A stretch of DNA of 64,000 nt from Mycoplasmopsis gallinacea. Lineage in GTDB: Bacteria > Bacillota_I > Bacilli_A > Mycoplasmatales > Metamycoplasmataceae. The stretch spans positions 868,001 to 932,000 of the forward strand of contig NZ_CP047225.1 in NCBI RefSeq assembly GCF_012220205.1, read 5' to 3'. The notes beneath the pieces are model-generated. The model was not told where the DNA came from. It saw only the letters and a list, made by a program, of their open reading frames with translations, and did no database searches. The position numbers and the translations under genes were made by a program. This document shows, piece after piece, positions 56,504 to 64,000 of this stretch; position 1 is the first letter of the stretch; every line of letters begins with the position of its first letter.

Positions 56504-57337
56504 ATGTTATTAAAAAATAAAACAATTAACATAATTAATTCATCTGCATTCATTTTGTGAATAGTACCAATTATATTATTAATTATTGGATCACTAGGAT
56601 TTGGTGATGGTTTTGAAAATAAAGGGTATTTTGCAACATTTTTGGTTGGGTGCTTTGCATTTATTTTGTACACATTTTTAATTTATTTAAAAATATCATT
56701 AAATAAAAAACTTAATAATGATAAATTTTCGATTCAAGAATTTATAACCCCCAGATTTAATCTTAATTATAAAAATAAAATAAATGAAATTAGAGTGATA
56801 AAACTTTTAACAGCAAGATTTATGTTTCGTTTATTTTTAGTATTAATGTTTTTTGGTGTTATGTTTTTAAGTTTTTGAATTTTAAATAAACTAATTCCTA
56901 TTAGTTCAATTAATGTACCGAATGATTATATAGAAGGATATTCAAGAACCAAAGCAATACCTGCCGACTGAGAAAATAATTGACATTTTTATTTAAGTAT
57001 GTTTGTTTCGTTATTTATAAGTTCTTTAATCCCATTATTTACTTTGGTTTACTTGTTAAAAGATGGTCAAAAATTAGAATTATTTAAAAAAGATAAAAGA
57101 CATATAGATTTCTTGTTATTTGCTATGTTATTTTTGCTTATGTCAATTACCTTTGTAGCAATAGGATTTTGCTTTGCGATTAAAAATCAATATAGTTGAT
57201 TTAAAGTTGAATGATTACCTGTTTGATCAATTGTTTTAATTACTATTCTTGGGGTTTTATCAGTATCTTTTGCAATTTGATCAATCATTGTTAAAATCCA
57301 GAGTTCAAACTCAAATAAAAGAGAGTTATTAAAATAA
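56504..57337 (+). CDS. Polytopic membrane protein of unknown function
   Basis: A 277-residue protein with about six hydrophobic spans: SSAFILWIVPIILLIIGSLG, FATFLVGCFAFILYTFLIYL, FLVLMFFGVMFLSFWILNKL, LSMFVSLFISSLIPLFTLVY, FLLFAMLFLLMSITFVAIGF and WSIVLITILGVLSVSFAIW. A basic loop (KKLNNDKFSIQEFITPRFNL) connects spans 2 and 3. No family is recognised. Start chosen for the strong GGGAGGG site five to seven bases ahead. It stands alone, with a long inverted-repeat terminator downstream. Confidence 0.78.
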
Positions 57338-57420
57338 TTAAATAAATATTAAAAAATAACTAATGTAAAGCAAATTATTAAACAAGCATTATAAATGCTT
57401 GGCTTGAGTGTAATCTCCAA

Positions 57421-57471
57421 TGCAACAAAAATACCATTCCCTATTGCGTTAGGAATGGTATTTTTGTTGCA
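57421..57471. terminator. Twenty-base perfect inverted repeat, likely terminator
   Basis: Arms 57421-57440 and 57452-57471 are perfectly complementary (start TGCAACAAAAATACCATTCC) with an 11-base loop. It lies 84 bases past the membrane protein's stop. The length and A/T-flanked stem suit bidirectional termination, or the end of an old mobile element. Confidence 0.6.
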
Positions 57472-57861
57472 CTTTTTCTCTTTCTGTCTTTTGAAAAATC
57501 CTTAATTTTATAGTTTTTAATAAAAGCACAATATTTCTTAAATAAACACTGGTTGACCATTGTTTTTGAAATAAATTGCTTTTTTTCTTGTGTTTTTGAA
57601 TCCACCCGCGTTGCAATGCAACTTACAATCGAGCTTTTATTACAATAATGCACTAAGAGCAAAATTCAACTGATTTAAAAAATGGTATCGCATTAGCTGA
57701 AGCTAAATAATTTAAATAGTAATTAAAACATTACTCAAAATGTGGCTAGACTATATTTTGAGTTTTTCGCTCCTTTATATGGGTATTTTGGGTTTTTAAA
57801 AATCCTAATTGTCCCTATTAAAGACTTAATTAGGCTACTGAGAGTGCTCATAAGAATAATA
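57472..57861. other. Non-coding stretch with possible gene remnants
   Basis: No intact gene. A plus-strand fragment ending FKKWYRISWS (stop near 57690) and a minus-strand fragment ending NAIPFFKSVEFCS look protein-like but are too short and lack starts. They may be debris of a transposase or surface gene; I cannot assign either. Confidence 0.3.
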
Positions 57862-57863
57862 AA

Positions 57864-57887
57864 AAGTACCAAGATAACTTGGCACTT
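57864..57887 (-). terminator. Terminator of the giant coiled-coil protein gene
   Basis: On the minus strand arms AAGTGCCAAG and CTTGGTACTT pair (one G-U) around TTAT, followed by TTTATTATT. It lies about 25 bases past the stop codon. Confidence 0.75.
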
Positions 57888-57910
57888 ATATGTTTTAATA
57901 ATTGTAATTA

Positions 57911-60900
57911 TTAATCTTTAATTTTGAATTTGAATTCTTGAATAGTACTTTGGTATGGAATAGAGAAAATGTTACCAATAGTTTCATCTCCTGCAGAACT
58001 AGAATTATATGGTCAATGAATAGTCCTTAAATCTCTTTTTTCTTTAATTGTTCCATTTTCAATTAATATTCCACCCATACGGTCGATACCAGATTTGAAG
58101 AATTTTCAAGTGTCATCACTCTTACTTGTACCAAATACACTATCTTGTGGGTTTAAAATGTATTTCACTGCAGCTTGACTTTGATAATTAATAACAAAGC
58201 TATTAATTGAGTTAAAATCAGTTGATCTAGGTACATTAAATTCTAAATTAGAATTGTTTTGGGTAAAAATTAAATCGTTTTTATAAACAAATTCAGCGAA
58301 TTTATCAGCAGTTCACACTTGTTTATCTACATCACTAGTTCCAAGAGAATTGTATCCATCCACCATTAAATTACGAACTTTTGTAAAGTTTCTAGACTCA
58401 AGATGTTTAATGTATGATTTGACTTCTTTTGTTGTTGAATCTATTTCAAATTGAAATACTCACTTAAACACTTCAACTTGCGGCATAGCTTTATAAATAT
58501 CTGTACCACTAAATAAGTTTCCATAAGCATTTTTGAATGGTAAATCTCTGTCACCATAACCATTATTATGAGAACCTTGAGAAATTGGTTTACTTGGATA
58601 AATTCCATATACAATCATTTCTTTGTCATTTGGACTTAAGTAAACTTTATATCTACCATTATTAGAGTCGATAATGTTTGTTCATGAACCAGAAAAAGAG
58701 TTTGAAACTGGAATAGAAATTTTTAATCCTAATTTTCCTTCTTTAATAAGTTTTGCAACTTTATTATTATCACCAGTTAATTGATCTGCACTAATTGCAG
58801 CACTAGCTTTTTTGTAATCTTCATCTGAGATTTTAATTGAATTTTGTGAACCAACACCACCAAAGATATTGGTTGAAAGACCATTTCAGAATTGAGTTAA
58901 TAATTCTTCATCTGTTTGGTTGATGTTTCATCCGGTGTCTTTAATTTTCATAACTGTTTGCTTGATATCTGAACCAAATTTATCTGTTCCATCTTTATTT
59001 GAAACAAAAACACTTCTTCCTGGCTGGATTTCAAGCATCGATGTTGTTTTGAATTTGATAAGTAATTGATCGCTTTGAAATTCTACAGTTGTAAAGTTAT
59101 CGAAGTTTTGAACATTTCTTGGTGTAAATCTATAAACAACATCAAAGAGGACTTTTGTTGTTGAATAGTCATTACTTTGGTTTTCAATTGTATATCATGA
59201 AGCATCGCTTCTTCTTTTAATGATTACTCTTAAATTATCTGAGTTAAATTGGTTTTGTAAATCTTTGGATGTGAATTTGAACTTAGTAAATAAGTTCATT
59301 AATTCTCTTGAGTTTGTAATATCAATCTCTTTAACAGAAGCCTCGTTACCTAATAAATCAATTCTATTTGTAAAATCATTATATCTAGTTGAATCTAAAG
59401 GTGTAATTTGAGTAAATTTATTAACTACATCATTTAAAAGAAGCAATTTACGTGGTTTGTTAGCAAAAGTATCTGCTTTTTCGACGTTGAATTTAGTAGT
59501 ATTTGTTTCTTCTTTTAATTTATTTAATTCAGCATCAGTGAGATTGTCTTCTAATCATGTAAAGAATTTTTCACTTTGGTTAATTGTGTTAACAATTTTT
59601 TTAGCTTCAGTTTTAGCATATTCATTTTGTCTTGCTTTTAACTGTTCTAAAGTTTCTTCTGGATTTGCTGCAAGTTTAGAACTTAAGTTAACAAAATCTG
59701 GCTTAATATCATCAACATTTTGTTTGTATGAGTTATATGCATCGCTATATAAAGTATTAATAGCTCAGTAAGCTGTATCAATTTTGTTTGATGAACTTAG
59801 GTCGGTAATAATTTCATTTAAGTTAGCTCTAGATGTGTAAAGACCTTTAAAGTCTTTTTGAATTTGCTCAACAAGTTCTTTCATTAAGCCTTTTAAGTCA
59901 TATAAAGAACCAGCTTTATTCATCATTACTAATGGATCTGTAGTTGAAACTAATGTATTATAGTTAGTTTCATCAGTTGAAGCACCTTCTATACCTAAAA
60001 ACGCATTGTAAGCCACATTAAATTTGTTATTGAAAATATTGATAATTTCGGTCATTCCAAGTTGTTTAAATAAACTTGCTTGTTGCTCATCTTCTGAAGC
60101 AATAAATGGTGAAATTGTATCTCTAAAGTCTCTAATAATTCCTTTAGAAGAATCTTCTTTACCAATGTATTTCTTCATATTATCTGAGTAAATTTGGTTA
60201 AATTTATTAATTCCAGTTTCAATTTGTGCTTTTGATTCACCTAAAATTACTTTAACTTCTTGAGTAAATAATGAATCTGAAGCATCAATTGAATCACTTG
60301 GATATTGTTCTTTAAAAGTTTCTTCAGTTAATTTAGATAATTCTGAATATGTAAATGTACTTCTTCTTGAAAGTTTATTTTTTAAAGAAATTAAGACATT
60401 GTATTCTTCATCTTTAATATCAACACTGCTTCTGATGTTTGAACTTGAAAAAGCGTCAATTAATTTATCGAGTTTTTTAATTTCTTCAACTAAAGTTGCT
60501 TGCTGTTCGTTTCAAATTTTTTCTTTTTGATTTTCAAATTCTTTATTTGCATAGTAAATTTTCAAGTTAACATCTTTAATTGTTATATTTTCAGGTAATT
60601 TAGTATTTGCTGTTCCATCATTTTCAGTGATAGCTTTTAAATCATTGATTGCTTTAGTTTCATAGCTTGAGTTAGCACTTCAACTTTGAGCAGTAATTTC
60701 ACTGCGTAATTTTTCAGTTTGTGCTAAAAGAGCTTTAACTTGATTTAATTTTTCTGTGCGGATTTCATCAATTTTTTCTTGAAGTTCGTAAGCTTTATGA
60801 GCTTTTGCGTTTTCGTCATTTGGATTAGATGCAATTACTTGCTCTGCTGAATCAATAATTGCTTTTAATTCAGCATAAAGTTCTTTAGATCTTGGTGTAT

Positions 60901-63900
60901 CGATGATATTTGAATTATCACCTTGTTGTCTTTCGTTGTAATAGTAATTTGCAAGATCAATTCTTCTTCTTAATTCTTTTGAATCTTCAAAAGCTTGAAG
61001 AACTATGTTGTTTTTGCTTGCATCAATTAAATCACTTTCACCAGTTACGCTAATATATGAATCATTAAGAGCTCTGCTAAGGTATTTATCTTTAATAGCT
61101 TTTAATTTTTCAGAATCATCACCTGTTTGTGCTTTAAATTCAGTAAGGAATTGATTTAAAAGCGCGTTAATAGGTGCTTTATCTGTTTGTGAAAGACTTG
61201 ATGTTTGAACTGTTTCTTTGATTTTTTGGTAATCAACTAAAATTTCAATTTTAAGCATCTTGATTTTAATTGAGTCAACGAGCTTAGAAATTTGATCATT
61301 AGTTGTAAATGTTAAAAATCCTGCTTTTGCTTTTTTAATTTCAGCACTTAAAGATTCAATTTCTTTATTAACTTCAGTATCAGTTGAAACATTTGATGAA
61401 ATTTTTTCTTCAGCTTTTTTAACAATAGTTGAAAGATCAATAAATTTATTTTGAAGTGTTTGTTCAATTATTTTTTTATAACCATCTACTGTTATAGTTG
61501 CAGATGTTAAATCAGATAAAGATGTTGATTTTAATACCTTATTTTTGTATAAATCATCCACTCTCTTTTTAAGAGCATTGTAAAGATCTAAATGATTGTT
61601 TTTAAGATCTGCATTTGCAAGACCATTTGCAGAATCTTCTCTATACTCAGTAATTAAATTGTTAAGTGCTGTTCTTTCATCATTTAAGTTTTGAATTTGA
61701 GCATTTTTATTATCTAAATTGTTAATTACATTTTTAATTTCAACGTTGTCTTTATCTTGTGAGTAAGGCTTTTTAGCTGTATTTTGTCATAACGCTTGAA
61801 TAAGAAGTTTGGCATCTACTTCATTACCCGCAAAAGTATTTGTTAAGTTTTTGTATGTTTGAATTTGCTCTGAAATCTGTTTGTATTTTGCAACAACTTT
61901 TTGAGCTTCTTCTGCTCTAACTTTTATCTTATCAAGCTCATCTTTTGATTTTTCATTGAAAGCATCTTGTTGAATTTTATCTAATCAATTATCAACTTCA
62001 GTTTTCTTGATTTCACTATCTTGACCATTGTATACGTAATATTCAATATCTTTATTAGCTTTACGTGTTTTTTCGATTATTTCATGAATTTCTTTTATAA
62101 CAGCTAATCTTTCTAAGTATTTTTTAATTTCATCTGTTTTAGCATTAATTGCTTCTGAATTAGCACTTTGTTCAACAACAAGTGCTTCACCTTCATTAAT
62201 TAAACGAGTAAGTTCAGTATTTAATGATTTTAAGAATGCTGAATCACTATTTTGTGAAAGGAAATCATCATTTGCCACTTTGACTGCTTTAGCAAATTCT
62301 GTAATTGCAGGTAATTTATTTTCAAAAAGTTTAACCTTTTCATTAACTGATTCAAAAGTATCTAAAGTAGAAGCTTTGTTTACTTGATCAAGGAAAGCGT
62401 CATAAACACTATTTAAGTTTGCAAGTCCAGTTGGATCATAAGCACCAATAGCATCTTCTGTTTTTTCTCTTAATCTTTGAATAAATCCTAATGATTCATC
62501 TCTTTTAATTTCGAATGTTTTATATTCTTCAAATTGTTCATCTAAAACAGATTTTTTGTTTTCAATATCTTCTTTTGAATCAGTAAAGTTAACAAGAGAA
62601 TTTGAAAGCATGTCATTAAGAACCTTAATGTCGCTTTCAAGTTTATCTCTATCACTATCTCTAGTTTGTTCTTCAGCAAGTTCCTCTTTTAAAAGCAGAA
62701 TCTTCTTAGCAACTAATTTTTGAACATCAAATAATTGAGTTGCTGAATCTACTTTTTCTTTTGTCGCAACTGGATCATAGTTACTATAAGTATTTTTTGG
62801 ATCATTTAATTCAGTAAGAACATTATCTGTGAAAAGATCAACAGCTTTTTTAACTGATGCATATCCTGATTTAGAATCACTTGTAAGTTCATTATAAGGA
62901 TTGTTTGAATCATCAGCGTTTGGCGCTATATCTGATTTTAATCTTTGAGTAGCTTTAATTGCTTCATCACGATCAAATTCAAACTGAATTTTCTTATACA
63001 TATCATCAAGATCTTGTAAAGTGGTTCTTGGATCATCTTTTAAAGCATTGTATTCATCGATTGCTTTAAGATAATATGGTTTTTCACTTTCAGGAAGATT
63101 TTGTTTATCTGCATATTTAGGATCGATTTCTTCTTTAAGAGCTTCGATTTTATCGATTTTTTGTTGATATAATTCTTCGTTTTCTCTAATTTTGTCTTGA
63201 ATATCACTTAATTTAGCAAGAATTTCATCGTTTTTAGCTTTAATTTCTTCAGCTGTAGCAGTACGAGATTCTACTAAAAGTTCAGCTTCGTGTTTAAGTT
63301 GTTCAAGGTCATTTACAAGTTGCACTTGAATTGCTTTATCTTTAATTTGATCAAGAACAGCTTGTACATCTTCTTTAACTGAATCGTTAAGTTCTTTTTT
63401 AGCTTCTTCTTTAGCAAGGAAATCTTTAAGAGCTTCTGTTTTAGCATTAATTTCACTTGGTGAATCAGCAAGATTAATTCCATTATTTTTAATTGCTTCT
63501 TTAATTTGATCAATTAATTTTTGGTTTTTATCGGTATCCCCTTGCTCAGCGATTAATTGGTTCATTAAATCTGTAGCTTTTTTAAGCTCATCTACAAGAG
63601 GGTTAAATGCAGCCACTTTTTCTTCAGCAAGCTCAATATCGCTAGCTTGGTTTTTGTTAGCAAGAGCATCTTGAACAAAATCATCGATGGCTTTAATACC
63701 TTCGTTAATTTTGTTTTCTTCTTCAGTTGTAGGGTTATTAACTTTATTATTTTGAATTAAGTTATTTAAAGCAACAATATTATCTTTAGCTTTAGCAACT
63801 TTTAAGGCATTAACTTCATTTAAAGCATCATTATTAAGTGTTGCAACTTCGCTTGAGTTAGGAATGTTATCTGATTTAATTGCGTCGATAAGATCGCTAA

Positions 63901-64000
63901 TTTTGTTTTGAATTTCATTAGCTTTTGGAAGCTCTTCAGCTGAATATGTACCTTTATTTGGTGATTCTTCTGTTTCAGTAATAGCTGGAACAAGTGCTTG
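57911..64000 (-). CDS. Giant coiled-coil surface protein (5' end outside window)
   Basis: The last 2029 residues of a very large protein; the frame is open through the right edge with UGA as Trp. From the edge to ~59450 it is almost wholly charged helix, with many repeats of the pattern helix-x-x-D/N-short turn-helix (for example FNPLVDELKKATDLMNQLIA and KPYYLKAIDEYNALKDDPRT), resembling the FIVAR/Lmp-like repeat proteins of mycoplasmas. The C-terminal ~500 residues (from ~59400 down) are different: beta-rich, with TKVLFDVVYRFTPRNVQNFD, GLKISIPVSNSFSGSWTNII and a Gly/Ser-rich end. Signal peptide and start lie outside. It probably acts in adhesion or surface coating. Confidence 0.85.

Noticed and set aside
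57441-57662. A 73-residue minus-strand ORF beginning MLLVHYCNKSS.
   Set aside because: It uses a TTG start without a ribosome site, ends in the long inverted repeat and has no recognisable domain; listed only as possible debris.

Overview
The window is a low-GC mycoplasma chromosome segment (Mollicutes, genetic code 4). UGA must be read as tryptophan: long proteins such as DnaG, RpoD, HsdR, GlyS, OppA, the SGNH lipoprotein and the GNAT/NTPase protein stay open only with that code. Every protein below was assembled in code 4. I saw no rRNA, tRNA or CRISPR array. The species cannot be named from sequence alone; a Hominis-group lineage (Mycoplasmopsis or Metamycoplasma-like) is a reasonable guess.

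Layout. 1-5356: a very large SGNH-hydrolase lipoprotein (3' end outside the window). 5548-11197: a conserved information-processing operon, glyS-dnaG-rpoD-NIF3. 11292-18234: a tail-anchored protein of unknown function, an S1-domain protein overlapping a degenerate glucose-6-phosphate isomerase paralogue, three overlapping small membrane proteins, and a UU173/DUF2779 nuclease-like protein. 18240-18850: an ORF-free stretch ending in strong hairpins. 18892-25574: amino-acid permease, CorC/CNNM-type protein, and the dnaB-rplI-gdpP block. 25827-30814: a two-gene accessory module whose first gene, a GNAT domain fused to a YobI/KAP-like membrane P-loop NTPase, contains a (TA)14 tract that puts it out of frame in this assembly. 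30891-35235: an Opp-type binding protein and two permeases without ATPase genes, then ptsH. 35356-37293: an IS1202/ISNCY-like insertion sequence with a 37-bp direct repeat. 37307-39258: cls and rpiB. 39513-44656: an hsdR without hsdM/hsdS, then a complete type II restriction-modification pair. 44719-52785: a murein-amino-sugar operon with a divergent RpiR regulator. 52888-56087: an McrBC/LlaJI-like restriction pair. 56504-57337: a membrane protein. 57911-64000: the C-terminal 2029 residues of a giant coiled-coil surface protein.

How the genes work together. The most coherent pathway is 44719-52785: a surface DUF1460 (amidase-like) lipoprotein, a lactose/cellobiose-type PTS (EIIA, EIIB, EIIC), MupG (6-phospho-N-acetylmuramidase), MurQ (MurNAc-6P etherase), AnmK (anhydro-MurNAc kinase) and a RpiR/MurR-like regulator. 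In a wall-less organism this is best read as scavenging peptidoglycan fragments from other bacteria. The lipoprotein gene carries an apparent 1-base frameshift at a run of five T.

Defence-like genes are dense between 25.8 and 56.1 kb (phase-variable GNAT-NTPase module, solitary HsdR, type II R-M, McrBC/LlaJI-like pair), interleaved with metabolic operons and one IS. Several promoters put TATAAT or TAAAAT 6-9 nt before the start codon with no Shine-Dalgarno, predicting leaderless mRNAs; one is a palindromic ATTATAAT shared by two divergent genes 24 bp apart.
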